Assembly (NCBI GenBank): GCA_031428275.1
Contig: JANPPC010000014.1
Coordinates: 11,409 to 75,408, forward strand
Direction: 5' to 3'
DNA from: Pseudobdellovibrio sp031428275
GTDB taxonomy: Bacteria; Bdellovibrionota; Bdellovibrionia; Bdellovibrionales; Bdellovibrionaceae
DNA length: 64,000 nucleotides
Positions 44,718 through 53,002 of this stretch are shown here, in pieces (position 1 is the stretch's first letter; each line of letters starts with the position of its first letter). The notes beneath the pieces are model-generated. The model was not told the DNA's origin. It saw only the letters and a list, made by a program, of their open reading frames with translations, and did no database searches. Made by a program: the position numbers and the translations under genes.

Positions 44718-45239
44718 CTACTCTTCTGTTTCTGAAGCCACACTGCGCGCGCTGATCTTCGCATCGGGTACGACAACCACTTGGCCCTGAATTCCCGTCT
44801 CTGGGCATTGGTATGAGAACACGCCCTCAACTTGTGGTTCGATGTTGAACGACTTGCGAATGCCAAAAATTGTGTTGTGTGACTGCGTAAATGAATCCAT
44901 TAAAAAACTAACGTTTTTTTCTTTCATATTTAAGTTTACGATATGAACCGTGTAGGCTTCACCTTTTTTTACGCGAACTTTGTCTGGGATAAATCCGCTT
45001 TCGGTATTTAAAATAACGATTTCTTTTGTAGGCGCGGTCGGCTGAACCGCTTTTTTAATTGCTTGCAAAATTTCTTCGTCAGCTGATTGCTTCGCTTCAA
45101 TTTGTGCCGGCTTAACGATTAATGATTTCGCTTTCTCCACAGCTGCTGAGGCGTGCACTTTCACTTGAGCAAAGTAAAAGAAAGCAAATAAAAAACTTCT
45201 AGTGAAGTTCTTTACGGTCTTGAAATTCACTGAATTCAC
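44718..45239 (-). CDS. Secreted cupredoxin-like protein
   Basis: The protein has about 173 residues. I chose the GTG at 45239 because GGAGG lies six bases upstream; a start at 45260 would overlap the previous gene more. A signal peptide (ending near VHASA) is followed by a helical region and a cupredoxin-type beta domain (about 85-160): VRVKKGEAYTVHIVNLNMKEKNVSFLMDSFTQSHNTIFG, then EGVFSYQCPETGIQGQVVVV. The Cys and an upstream His could bind copper, but the full His-Cys-His-Met ligand set is not obvious. It lies directly upstream of cpaF in the same transcript. Confidence 0.82.
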   Translation of the reverse strand: MNSVNFKTVKNFTRSFLFAFFYFAQVKVHASAAVEKAKSLIVKPAQIEAKQSADEEILQAIKKAVQPTAPTKEIVILNTESGFIPDKVRVKKGEAYTVHIVNLNMKEKNVSFLMDSFTQSHNTIFGIRKSFNIEPQVEGVFSYQCPETGIQGQVVVVPDAKISARSVASETEE

Positions 45240-45477
45240 GAGCAACCTCCAAAGCAACAAAGTTTAATAATTTTGGTTCGAATGCATTTAATGTTTGAAC
45301 TAAAAGAGTTTGATTTCCGCGACAGGCATTGATTGATTCACATGCGTTACGAACTAAGTGCGGATGTTTGTCCATTTCAGAATTAATAATTTCCCAGTCC
45401 ATACCCAATACAGGGTCAATCGCACCGATACTGTACAAAGCATCGAATACTGCTTGTAGATCACCTTGAATAAACAT
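45199..45477 (-). CDS. Small uncharacterised cytoplasmic protein
   Basis: This 92-residue helical protein begins MFIQGDLQAVFDALYSIGAIDPVLGMDW and contains two Cys (NACESINACRGNQ). There is no signal or membrane segment and no known family. An excellent ribosome site (AGGAGG, six bases before ATG) supports it. It overlaps the cupredoxin-like gene by about 40 bases and heads the three-gene operon ending with cpaF. Confidence 0.82.
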   Translation of the reverse strand: MFIQGDLQAVFDALYSIGAIDPVLGMDWEIINSEMDKHPHLVRNACESINACRGNQTLLVQTLNAFEPKLLNFVALEVAREFSEFQDRKELH

Positions 45478-45650
45478 GTGTTACCTCCTGTTGTGGCAAG
45501 CCTTCATCCTGAAAACTTGATTAATAAGTTAGTAACTTCTCGGCGGTATTTCGAAATAACTTGAGTCAGATTGAGACAATATGAGACGAAATTTTTATTT
45601 CTAGCGCTTGGTCGGGGTCTCGAGCGAAGGCCTGCAAACAAAAGAAAAAA

Positions 45651-45674
45651 CCCGCTATCGCTAGCGGGTTTTTA
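45651..45674. terminator. Bidirectional intrinsic terminator
   Basis: CCCGCTA (45651-45657) and TAGCGGG (45662-45668) form a perfect seven-base GC-rich stem with a TCGC loop. It is flanked by a run of A on the left and TTTTT on the right, so it can work on either strand. It follows the minus-strand lipoprotein gene ending at 45716, whose transcript it most probably ends. Confidence 0.9.
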
Positions 45675-45715
45675 TTCAAAATATATAAATTGTCGTTTTA
45701 AAAAGTAGCGCGGGA

Positions 45716-46336
45716 TTAGTTTTTTAAAGCGCTCTCACGGCGATCAATTAAACGCTGGGCTACTAAGGATGGAGAAAGATTACCCTTCATTAAGTTCAGC
45801 TTGCGCTCAGCGGCAGCCGCGCGTGAAAATTCTAGTTCAGCCGAGGCGATCTTTTCGATTATTCTAGCCTCAAAACCTGGGCTTTTGTATTGCTTTACGA
45901 AATCCGGCTTAAACTGCGCGATAATGTTCTCTAGCACAACCCCGTATGTAACTTGTTCGGCCGCTGTGCCCGTTTCGTCTTTAATGACAGAAATACTTTT
46001 ATCTACTAATTCGTCTACAGCTGGTTCCCATAAATCGTTATCTTCCATAGGAGTTTTGATTGTGTTGATAGTTTTTTCTAACACCGAATCTTCATCTGGC
46101 CGGCCAAACGCGATAATGAGGCCATCTTTTAAGGCCTGTGGGTTATCAGTCTTTTTAAATTCGCGTGCCTTTGCCAACATAATGTCTGACATTTCATCTA
46201 AATCTAAAATTTTAAGTCGGCCTGCAGTAAATTGTAGCTCTGAGGTTTGTGGTGTAACCGGAGTCGATTTACATCCAACTAGAGAGCCTGTTGCAAAGAT
46301 TAAAGCCGCTAAAGAGACTAAAATATATTTTTTCAT
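45716..46336 (-). CDS. Lipoprotein of unknown function
   Basis: The protein has about 206 residues; the signal peptide MKKYILVSLAALIFATGSLVGC ends in a lipobox (Cys22). The mature part is helical and soluble (LQFTAGRLKILDLDEMSDIMLAKAREFKK, AEQVTYGVVLENIIAQFKPDFVKQY, AELEFSRAAAAERKLNLMKG). An ATG two codons upstream (46342) is an alternative start. I recognise no family. It is a single-gene unit bounded by a strong terminator. Confidence 0.83.
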   Translation of the reverse strand: MKKYILVSLAALIFATGSLVGCKSTPVTPQTSELQFTAGRLKILDLDEMSDIMLAKAREFKKTDNPQALKDGLIIAFGRPDEDSVLEKTINTIKTPMEDNDLWEPAVDELVDKSISVIKDETGTAAEQVTYGVVLENIIAQFKPDFVKQYKSPGFEARIIEKIASAELEFSRAAAAERKLNLMKGNLSPSLVAQRLIDRRESALKN

Positions 46337-46520
46337 AATCATATGCTAACCGATGATTTGCCGCTCGTTGAGACCCGATTTACAACACTCGACCTCAGGC
46401 GAGTCGTTAAAAACATTAACTTTACTTCAGCAGGACGCGCCTTGATGAAAAAAAAGATTCTCGTTTGATATTCTGTGTGACAAACTATCCAGGCTTAACA
46501 TTAGGTTATGTAACAATCGC

Positions 46521-46541
46521 TCACTGATTTTGAATCGGTGA
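46521..46541 (+). promoter_or_regulatory. Leader hairpin upstream of the DsbA-like gene
   Basis: TCACTGATT (46521-46529) pairs with AATCGGTGA (46533-46541) through nine pairs including one G-U, with a three-base loop. It ends six bases before the GGAGG ribosome site of the TTG-initiated downstream gene. It may influence translation or mRNA stability; no T-run follows, so it is not a terminator. Confidence 0.45.
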
Positions 46542-46559
46542 CCACACGGAGGATACAAT

Positions 46560-47351
46560 TTGAAGACAACAACTATTTTATCAACACTCGTTTCGGCAAT
46601 GGCCGCTTTGACGTTAGCGTCATGTGCACCTTCTGCTAAACAATTAAAAGAAGCGATCGAAAAAGATCCTTCAATCGTATTTTCTGCGATCGAAAAAGAT
46701 CCTGTTAAATTTATCGAAGTGGTAAATAAAGCGGCTCAAGATGCTCAGCAAGGTCAAGCAGCACGCGCGCAAGATGAAGAGAAGAAATCTCGTGATGCTG
46801 AATTCAAAACTCCTTTAACTCCAGAAGTTGAAGCAGGTCGAGTTATTTTCGGCAAAGCAGATGCTCCGATTACGATCATTGAGTACTCTGATTTTCAATG
46901 TCCATATTGCTCACGTGGTTATCAAACAGTTCAAGAAGTTAGAAAAGAATACGGCGACAAAGTACGCGTTGTGTTCAAACATTTACCTTTAGACTTTCAC
47001 CCACTAGCAATGCCGGCAGCTAAATACTTCGAAGCAATCGCAAAGCAAGATCATGCTAAAGCTGAAAAATTTCATGACATGGTTTTTGAAAACCAAGGTA
47101 TGTTAAAAGATAAAGGCGAAGGCTATTTCAAAGAAGTTGCTAAAAAAGTTGGCGCCGATATGAAAAAAGTTGAAGTGGATATTAAAGACGAATCTATTGC
47201 AGCCAGAATTGCAAAAGACATGGAAGAAGCTAAGAAATTCAACATGAGCGGAACTCCGGGTTTCATCATCAATGGCGTTTCTTTACGTGGTGCTTACCCA
47301 ATGCCGGCGTTCAAAGAAATCATTGATCAGCACTTATCAGCAAAAAAATAA
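46560..47351 (+). CDS. DsbA-like thioredoxin-fold lipoprotein
   Basis: The 263-residue protein has a signal peptide ending in lipobox LASC (Cys22). A helical linker (about 25-85) leads to a DsbA/thioredoxin-4 domain (about 95-260) with the active site CPYC (Cys114, Cys117) in EYSDFQCPYCSRGY and the cis-Pro loop SGTPGFIINGV. The TTG start has GGAGG seven bases upstream. It probably catalyses disulfide formation or isomerisation of outer-envelope proteins. Convergent with sfsA, with no spacer. Confidence 0.93.
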   Translation: MKTTTILSTLVSAMAALTLASCAPSAKQLKEAIEKDPSIVFSAIEKDPVKFIEVVNKAAQDAQQGQAARAQDEEKKSRDAEFKTPLTPEVEAGRVIFGKADAPITIIEYSDFQCPYCSRGYQTVQEVRKEYGDKVRVVFKHLPLDFHPLAMPAAKYFEAIAKQDHAKAEKFHDMVFENQGMLKDKGEGYFKEVAKKVGADMKKVEVDIKDESIAARIAKDMEEAKKFNMSGTPGFIINGVSLRGAYPMPAFKEIIDQHLSAKK

Positions 47352-48128
47352 TTAAGTTATTTCTAGTACATTGCTAGTCAGCCGAACTTCGGTTTGACTG
47401 ATTTCAACCAAAACGGGGGTCATTATGACGCCCGTTTTTTTTGCGATATCGAATAGTTTTTTGTAAGTAGGGTCAATATCCTCTGCAATAGAGAACTTAG
47501 TCACATCACCCCTTTGCACCGTAAAAATTAATTCGGCCTTGTGTCCCGCCTTAACCAAATCGGTTAATTCTTGTAAGTGCTTTTGGCCACGTTCGGTCAC
47601 AGCATCCGGAAATTGCGCGTGTTTTTCGCCGTTCACAAGTCTCATCAGTGTGGTATTTTTAATCTCGATGTAGTGCTTTTTTGATTTATCGTTTGCCAAA
47701 TCAGACTCGGTTAAGCAAAAGACTCCATCTAACCGGGTCTGCGGGGAAATCTTATGTTCAGATTTGTAAAACTGGTAATCTGACCAATGCTTAAAAAACG
47801 TTTTCTTGTCGTGGATGGCCGATTGAATAACTTCTTGCACTATTTTATTGGGGTGCGAAGTATTTACTCCCACCCAAGTTCCGTCGATTGTTTGAACAGC
47901 TTCAAGCGTACCCTTCAATTTACGATTCGGGTCGTCGCTGAGTGAAAACCAGCATTTTTGCGATTGCACCGGTTTTTCGATGATCGATTTCATACTGCCG
48001 GTGTTCGGAACATGAATTGTTAGCTTAATTTTATCTTGTGTATTTTTTTCTGTATATTCAACATATGCAAAAAATCTTTTATAGCGCTGCAGTAAATTAC
48101 CTTCGATTAGTTTTTTTTGAAATTTCAT
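47352..48128 (-). CDS. sfsA: SfsA-family nuclease/sugar fermentation protein
   Basis: The protein has 258 residues from the ATG at 48128, which has AAGG five bases upstream. Family features are LLQRYKRFFAYVEY, HVPNTGSMKSIIE (normally PNTGxM), WVGVNTSHPNKIV, KHYIEIKNTTLM and FPDAVTERGQKHLQEL. SfsA has been described as DNA-binding in E. coli and, structurally, as a PD-(D/E)XK-type nuclease fold; the Glu-x-Lys in IEIKN fits. Confidence 0.93.
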   Translation of the reverse strand: MKFQKKLIEGNLLQRYKRFFAYVEYTEKNTQDKIKLTIHVPNTGSMKSIIEKPVQSQKCWFSLSDDPNRKLKGTLEAVQTIDGTWVGVNTSHPNKIVQEVIQSAIHDKKTFFKHWSDYQFYKSEHKISPQTRLDGVFCLTESDLANDKSKKHYIEIKNTTLMRLVNGEKHAQFPDAVTERGQKHLQELTDLVKAGHKAELIFTVQRGDVTKFSIAEDIDPTYKKLFDIAKKTGVIMTPVLVEISQTEVRLTSNVLEIT

Positions 48129-48201
48129 ATTCACCTTGTACTGAAAACAGATTTACATTTTAATATCACAAGTATCAACCAACCACCACAAGGAGTGATT
48201 T

Positions 48202-48633
48202 ATGAAATCATTTTTACCAGTTATTCTTTTATCTTTAGTATTCGCAGCCTGTGCTTCTAAAAATACTGATTCAAGCGCTCCAAAAATGGAAGGCAGCAAG
48301 CCCGCGATAACTGTGACGACAGAAGAGACCAAAACAAATTCTGAAGCTAAGACTGAAAAAAAGGCTAAAAAAGCAAAGGTTGCTCGCCCTGAATCAGCGG
48401 CGACAACCGCGGCATCAGCTGAAAAATCCTCTGCAGACGAAGTAAGCTGCAAATCAGGCACAGACGAACGTAAATTAGCTATTGTTGGCAAAGACGCTGG
48501 GTGCGAGTTGCACTACACAAAAGCGGGTGCAACATCAACGATTGCTTCCCAAATCATTGGAAACGCTAAATGTAATAGCGTTATGACTTCTGTAAAAGAA
48601 AAATTGATCGCGTCTGGCTTCAACTGCCAATAG
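48202..48633 (+). CDS. Small lipoprotein with Lys/Ala-rich linker
   Basis: The 143 residues have lipobox FAAC (Cys17), a low-complexity Glu/Lys/Ala segment (about 20-75) and a compact C-terminal domain with four Cys (EVSCKSGTDERKLAIVGKDAGCELHYTK, GNAKCNSVMTSVKEKLIASGFNC) that probably form disulfides. I recall similar tails in small secreted proteins of Bdellovibrio but cannot name a family. AAGGAG precedes the ATG. Confidence 0.8.
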   Translation: MKSFLPVILLSLVFAACASKNTDSSAPKMEGSKPAITVTTEETKTNSEAKTEKKAKKAKVARPESAATTAASAEKSSADEVSCKSGTDERKLAIVGKDAGCELHYTKAGATSTIASQIIGNAKCNSVMTSVKEKLIASGFNCQ

Positions 48634-48651
48634 TTTAGTAGTTAGTTTCGA

Positions 48652-48682
48652 AAAGTGGTTTTATAATCCGTAAGACCACTTT
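48652..48682 (+). other. Strong stem-loop after the lipoprotein gene
   Basis: AAAGTGGTTTTA (48652-48663) pairs with TAAGACCACTTT (48671-48682) over 12 pairs, one of them G-U, with a seven-base loop. It lies 19 bases after the stop codon but is not followed by a T-run, so it may be a transcript-end stabilising hairpin rather than an intrinsic terminator. Confidence 0.5.
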
Positions 48683-48808
48683 AGCCCAGTATCTGCCGTT
48701 CAGGCATCTTACCTATCTATGCGAATTTCGAATATTAGAATGCGCACAACAAGTTGGAGCTTAGTCTGCTTTAAGCATAGAACTATGTTTAGATACAGGA
48801 GCTCATCT

Positions 48809-49198
48809 ATGAAAATAATCGTTGCAATAGCTTTAATACTTTTAACTTCCATCTCGAATGCAGATACTTTTTGCCAAATAAATCACGTGACTGATAAGGG
48901 AAAAGTCGAGCGCATAAACGCTTTTACCTTTTCTAACTTCCCAAATTTAAATATCGAATCGGAAGATAGTGGCGCCTTAAGTATTACCCTTGGTGAAACC
49001 ACTTACAGCGTTGTGTCTAATAATTCTTTTGTCGCAAAAACTGAAGTGGGCAAAAAGATGCGATATTTAGTCTATAAGAATTCTGCTACCGCAACCTCTC
49101 GGCCTGATCTATTTGCAGAAGTGACTGGTTCGGTCGCACGCGTAGCTTACTTAGATCGCAATGAATATATCGATCTAGGCGTATTTAGCTGTAAGTAA
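48809..49198 (+). CDS. Small secreted protein of unknown function
   Basis: I chose the ATG at 48809 because AGGAG lies seven bases upstream and the product then begins with a signal peptide (MKIIVAIALILLTSISNA). An in-frame start at 48719 lacks this. The mature part, about 110 residues, is beta-rich with two Cys (DTFCQINHVTDKG, VFSCK) that may bridge the ends. No family recognised. It is convergent with the membrane-protein gene and ends directly against it. Confidence 0.78.
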   Translation: MKIIVAIALILLTSISNADTFCQINHVTDKGKVERINAFTFSNFPNLNIESEDSGALSITLGETTYSVVSNNSFVAKTEVGKKMRYLVYKNSATATSRPDLFAEVTGSVARVAYLDRNEYIDLGVFSCK

Positions 49199-49819
49199 TT
49201 AATTTTTTTTAGCTTCGGCTTTGGTGATCGAACGGTCTTGTAAACCGCTAAAGAATAAGGCCGAAATAGCTCCGATTAAAGCCATCAGCATATCTTTTTG
49301 CGTATCCCAGACATCGCCCTGAGTTCCTAAAAACGCATCACTTGATTCACCCAGCGCGATAGCCACCGCAAACTCTATCAATTCGTAAAGTGCGCTAAAT
49401 CCTAAGCAAATCGAAATCACCACTAACTTAAGCCAGCCATCGTTTTTTAATATTTTATTTCTAAGCAGTATTTCGCGGGCTAAAAATGCCGGTACAAAAC
49501 CTTGAATAAAGTGACCTAGGCGGTCGTAATGGTTTCGTTGAAAACCGAACCATTCTTGCACCCAAAAGCCGGCCGGAACTTTTGCATAGGTGTAATGGCC
49601 GCCGATGCATAGAATCCAGCAGTGAATACAAATAAGTATCAAAAGAAAGTCAGATAGCCGCATACGGTTCCAGTAGTATGCTATCAGAGCAAAACCGATA
49701 ATCACCGGTGCCACTTCTAAAACCCAAGTTTTAAAGTCGAAGGGCTGGATTCCGCTCCAAATAAAAATGGCTAGCGTCAGCACGAACATGATTTTAATTA
49801 AAACCGAGGTATTCTTCAT
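49199..49819 (-). CDS. DUF2238 (YjdF-type) membrane protein
   Basis: The 206-residue protein has about six membrane helices. It carries the family motif HYTYAKVP, NHYDRLGHFIQGFVPAFLAREILLR and the GEQGDVWDTQKDM-like segment (FLGTQGDVWDTQKDMLMALIGA). Function of YjdF-type proteins is unknown. Start and argS stop overlap by one base, so it is co-translated with argS. Confidence 0.9.
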   Translation of the reverse strand: MKNTSVLIKIMFVLTLAIFIWSGIQPFDFKTWVLEVAPVIIGFALIAYYWNRMRLSDFLLILICIHCWILCIGGHYTYAKVPAGFWVQEWFGFQRNHYDRLGHFIQGFVPAFLAREILLRNKILKNDGWLKLVVISICLGFSALYELIEFAVAIALGESSDAFLGTQGDVWDTQKDMLMALIGAISALFFSGLQDRSITKAEAKKN

Positions 49820-51612
49820 TACATTCTTTCCGGAACTGGTATACCCAGCAGCGCTAACCCATTTTTAAGAATCAAACCAGTCGCAGCGCTTAATGCTAAG
49901 CGCGCCTTGCGAATTTCTGCATCTTCAGCCGTTCCGATCGGGCAATCGTGGTAGAATACATTGAATTTCTTGGCGGTATCATAAAGGTAAGTACATAACA
50001 TCGCTGGCTTATAATTTTCAGCGCTTGATAAAACAATCGTGTTGAAATTCATCAAATGCTGCATCAGTTTTGTCTCTGAAGGATGAGTTAATAGTGACCC
50101 GTTAAAGCTTAAGATATCTGATCCGAATTTTTTGAGTAATGAATTAATTCGCGATGATGAATACTGAATAAATGGGCCCGACTCGCCGTCTAGCTTTAAC
50201 CATTCGTTCATATCAAACACGATTTTTTTATTCGTGTCTTGGCGAACCATTCCGTATTTAATGGCGCCTTTAGCCACGATATCGGCGGTAATTTCGACTT
50301 CTTCGGCTGACCATTCACCCGCGTATCTAGATAGATATTCAGACTTTACGTGCGCGCGCATTTTCTCAACCAGCAACATCAATGAAATGATATTACCTTT
50401 TCTAGAACTCATCGCCCCGTCCGGAAGTTCGACGAAGTTATACTGTAAGTGGTAACAATTTTTAGATTGTTCAAAGCCTAAAATTTCTAAAGTTTTAAAA
50501 ACTTGTTTAAAGTGCAAGGCCTGGCGCATATCAACCACGTAAATTGATTTTTCAATTTTGTAATCTTCAAATTTACGACGCGCTAACTCGACGTCTTTAG
50601 TTGCGTACAAACCGGTGCCATCTGATTTCAGAAGCATACAAAAACCAAGGTTTTCATTCGAAAAATCTAAGCCAATGGTACCTTGCGATTCTTGTAGTTT
50701 ACCTTCGGCGAAATACTTTTTAATCGTTTTAACTGAATCGGCATCAACGTCTGATTCCCAGTACCATTTATCAAATTCAACGCCAGCCCATTTATAAACT
50801 TTTTGCATGAGCTCGATCGACCACTGACGGGTTTCTTTCCACAGATCGTAGAATTCACCTTTGCCGGCCTCAAGTTCTTTTAAAATGGCGGTTAGCTGCG
50901 CTTTATTTTTTTCGTAAAGTTCCGGAGTTTTTTCTTCGTCTTCTAGTTTAATATTCGCGGTCGAATACATTTGCCCCAGCCACTCGCCGCGCATGGGATC
51001 ATCACGTTTTTTAGCCAGCACATCTAAACCAACGTAATTTTTAATGTACCAAAGACACTTCGCCACATGCGTACCGACGTCACCAGGAAAAGTGGAGCTA
51101 ATAATTTTTTCGTCGCCGTAAGTTCTTCTTAATAAACGAATGAGCGAATCTCCCAGGCAAAGATTGCGCATGTGGCCCACGTGAATTTCTTTGTGCGTAT
51201 TTGGTTGTGAATACTCGATCATGGTTTTTGGCGCGTTTTGTGTCAGCGTGCGCTTGAACATTTCGTTCGAAAGAACTGCGCCAACCGTTGCCGAAGCTAA
51301 TTTTTCAGAACTGAACTTAATATTAATGTACGGACCTGCGGCTTCGATAGACGCAACGCCATCAACTGCACCCAAAGCTGTTTTCAATTCAGTCGCAACG
51401 GCGGCCGGAGATTTTTTTAAAGTCTTAGCGGCAATAAAACAGCCGAAAGCTAAGTGGCCCATGTCTGCATTGGGTGGCTCTACTAAGGCGTTATAAATTT
51501 CTTCAGAAGTTAAGGTTACACCAAGGCCGCTTAATGCTTTCGCTAAAGGCTCGGTCAAACTAACGCGTAAGGGTTCGTGCATGAGAGTTTTAAACATATT
51601 TTTTTGTCTCAT
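49819..51612 (-). CDS. argS: Arginyl-tRNA synthetase
   Basis: ArgS is a class I synthetase that charges tRNA-Arg. The 597 residues include the N-terminal Add1 domain, SQPNTHKEIHVGHMRNLCLGDSL (HIGH motif as HVGH), DGAMSSRKGNII at the KMSKS position (SSRKGN), and the DALR anticodon-binding domain at the end. The ATG at 51612 is used; one at 51597 is also possible, and neither has a clear ribosome site. Confidence 0.97.
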   Translation of the reverse strand: MRQKNMFKTLMHEPLRVSLTEPLAKALSGLGVTLTSEEIYNALVEPPNADMGHLAFGCFIAAKTLKKSPAAVATELKTALGAVDGVASIEAAGPYINIKFSSEKLASATVGAVLSNEMFKRTLTQNAPKTMIEYSQPNTHKEIHVGHMRNLCLGDSLIRLLRRTYGDEKIISSTFPGDVGTHVAKCLWYIKNYVGLDVLAKKRDDPMRGEWLGQMYSTANIKLEDEEKTPELYEKNKAQLTAILKELEAGKGEFYDLWKETRQWSIELMQKVYKWAGVEFDKWYWESDVDADSVKTIKKYFAEGKLQESQGTIGLDFSNENLGFCMLLKSDGTGLYATKDVELARRKFEDYKIEKSIYVVDMRQALHFKQVFKTLEILGFEQSKNCYHLQYNFVELPDGAMSSRKGNIISLMLLVEKMRAHVKSEYLSRYAGEWSAEEVEITADIVAKGAIKYGMVRQDTNKKIVFDMNEWLKLDGESGPFIQYSSSRINSLLKKFGSDILSFNGSLLTHPSETKLMQHLMNFNTIVLSSAENYKPAMLCTYLYDTAKKFNVFYHDCPIGTAEDAEIRKARLALSAATGLILKNGLALLGIPVPERM

Positions 51613-51720
51613 GTTTTAGAAGAAGACTCAAACGCCATCTGTTTTTTATAACCGACATTAACCGGGACCTTCGTCTAAAGTTGTTACCCTTGCGGGCCGC
51701 TTGTACACGTTGAAGCAACC

Positions 51721-51840
51721 TTAGATTAAGTCTAAAAACCGTCGTATCGCTTGCAGGATCATCAACAAAATAACCAAAATCATTTTAGTTATTCTGTAAA
51801 CTTTCCGATATCTTTTGTAGGTAGCAGTGATATCCGACAT
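51721..51840 (-). CDS. 39-residue hydrophobic mini-protein (toxin-like candidate)
   Basis: ATG at 51840 is preceded by AGGAAA at a five-base spacing. The product has a basic start (ITATYKRYRKVYRITK), one hydrophobic segment (MILVILLMILQAI) and a charged end (RRFLDLI), like type I toxins or small membrane regulators. The ribosome site lies in a small hairpin (CCTTT 51849-51853 on the plus strand with AAAGG 51857-51861). A plus-strand terminator lies just upstream. Translation is unproven. Confidence 0.45.
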   Translation of the reverse strand: MSDITATYKRYRKVYRITKMILVILLMILQAIRRFLDLI

Positions 51841-51879
51841 ATGGATTTCCTTTCTTAAAGGTCTCCGTAATGTCTGCGT

Positions 51880-51913
51880 AAAAGCGAGATGGCGCCGAGC
51901 TACCTCGCTTTTT
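51880..51913 (+). terminator. Intrinsic terminator, plus strand, opposite the mini-ORF leader
   Basis: AAAAGCGAG (51880-51888) pairs perfectly with CTCGCTTTT (51904-51912), and further inner pairs give about 13 in all. TTTTT ends the right arm and another TTTTT follows at 51916-51921. No annotated plus-strand gene precedes it, so it implies an unannotated plus-strand transcript across 51613-51880, antisense to the mini-ORF. On the minus strand it could also act weakly. Confidence 0.65.
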
Positions 51914-52042
51914 GCATTTTTAACGCCCAAATTTATTGATTTACCCGATAGCTAATCTTGATAGAACTTGCCTCGCACACGCCCCAGCGTTACAACATGG
52001 TTCATCCGTTCTCATTCTAGAATGCTGAAAAAGGTGGCAACC

Positions 52043-52996
52043 ATGATACCTGATAAAAAAGCTCGCTTACCAAAACCCGAATGGTTAAAAGTTCGCGCTC
52101 CATCCGGAGAAAACTACACGCGCATCAAAGGCATGCTTGGCGAATTAAAATTGGCGACCGTTTGCCAAGAAGCTAAGTGCCCGAACATGGGTGAATGTTG
52201 GTCCGGTGGAACCGCGACATTTATGTTGATGGGTGAAGTTTGTACGCGCGGTTGTCGTTTTTGTAATGTGAAAACGGGAAATGCAAAATTAGGATTACCT
52301 CCGGTTGATCCTTTCGAACCAGAAAAAGTGGCTTACTCGATTTCGCAAATGGGTTTGAAATACGTGGTGATCACATCAGTCGACCGAGACGATATGCCTG
52401 ATCAAGGCTCTGACCATTTCGCCCGTACCGTTAAGACAATCAAGAAACTAGATCCAAAACTAATCGTCGAGATTTTAACACCCGACTTCCGCGGTGATGA
52501 AAAATTAGTGGCTCACTTGGCTGCCTCACGCCCCGATGTATTTGCGCACAACATTGAAACCGTTGAACGCTTAACTCCGTCGGTTCGTGACCCACGCGCT
52601 AAATACCGTCAATCACTTCGTGTATTACAATCCGTCAAAGAATTTGAACAAGGTGTTTACACTAAAACGTCGATCATGTTGGGCTTAGGCGAACAAGACG
52701 AAGAGATCATGCAAACTTTAAAAGATTTGCGCGCCGTTGACTGTGATGTGGTCACTTTTGGCCAGTATTTGCAGCCGACCGAGAAACATTTGAAAGTCAT
52801 CGAGTACATTACTCCGGAAAAATTTGAGTTTTGGCAGAAACAAGCTGAAAGCATGGGCTTTTTGTATGTAGCGTCAGGGCCACTTGTCAGAAGCTCATAT
52901 CGTGCTGGAGAATTCTTTATGAAGGGTATCGTAGAAAAACAAAGACAACAGAACGAGGCGGCCGAAGTGGCGACAGCTTCTGTGGGAATAGGATAA
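52043..52996 (+). CDS. lipA: Lipoyl synthase
   Basis: LipA is a radical SAM enzyme that inserts two sulfurs into octanoyl groups bound to E2 domains. The product is 317 residues from the ATG at 52043, chosen for AAGGTGG five bases upstream; an in-frame start at 51968 is less likely. The auxiliary cluster motif is CQEAKCPNMGEC, the radical SAM motif is CTRGCRFC, and the C-terminal Arg-Ser-Ser-Tyr (VRSSYRAGE) is present. It begins the lipA-E2-E3-lipB cluster. Confidence 0.96.
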   Translation: MIPDKKARLPKPEWLKVRAPSGENYTRIKGMLGELKLATVCQEAKCPNMGECWSGGTATFMLMGEVCTRGCRFCNVKTGNAKLGLPPVDPFEPEKVAYSISQMGLKYVVITSVDRDDMPDQGSDHFARTVKTIKKLDPKLIVEILTPDFRGDEKLVAHLAASRPDVFAHNIETVERLTPSVRDPRAKYRQSLRVLQSVKEFEQGVYTKTSIMLGLGEQDEEIMQTLKDLRAVDCDVVTFGQYLQPTEKHLKVIEYITPEKFEFWQKQAESMGFLYVASGPLVRSSYRAGEFFMKGIVEKQRQQNEAAEVATASVGIG

Positions 52997-53002
52997 CTTA
53001 TT

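Larger units (their letters stand above)
51613..52042. other. 430-base region between argS and lipA
   Basis: The region holds one plausible 39-codon minus-strand ORF (51721-51840) and a strong hairpin with T-run (51880-51913). The remaining stretches, 51613-51720 and 51914-52042, show no gene or RNA that I recognise. They must contain the promoters of argS (minus) and lipA (plus), which I cannot pin down. Confidence 0.6.

Noticed and set aside
45801..46349. 182-codon plus-strand ORF opposite the lipoprotein gene
   Set aside because: It is antisense to a convincing lipoprotein with a terminator. The Ser-rich translation looks like a shadow.
48153..48491. 112-codon minus-strand ORF over the small lipoprotein
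   Set aside because: The plus strand has a lipobox, ribosome site and Cys-rich domain; the reverse reading has none of these.
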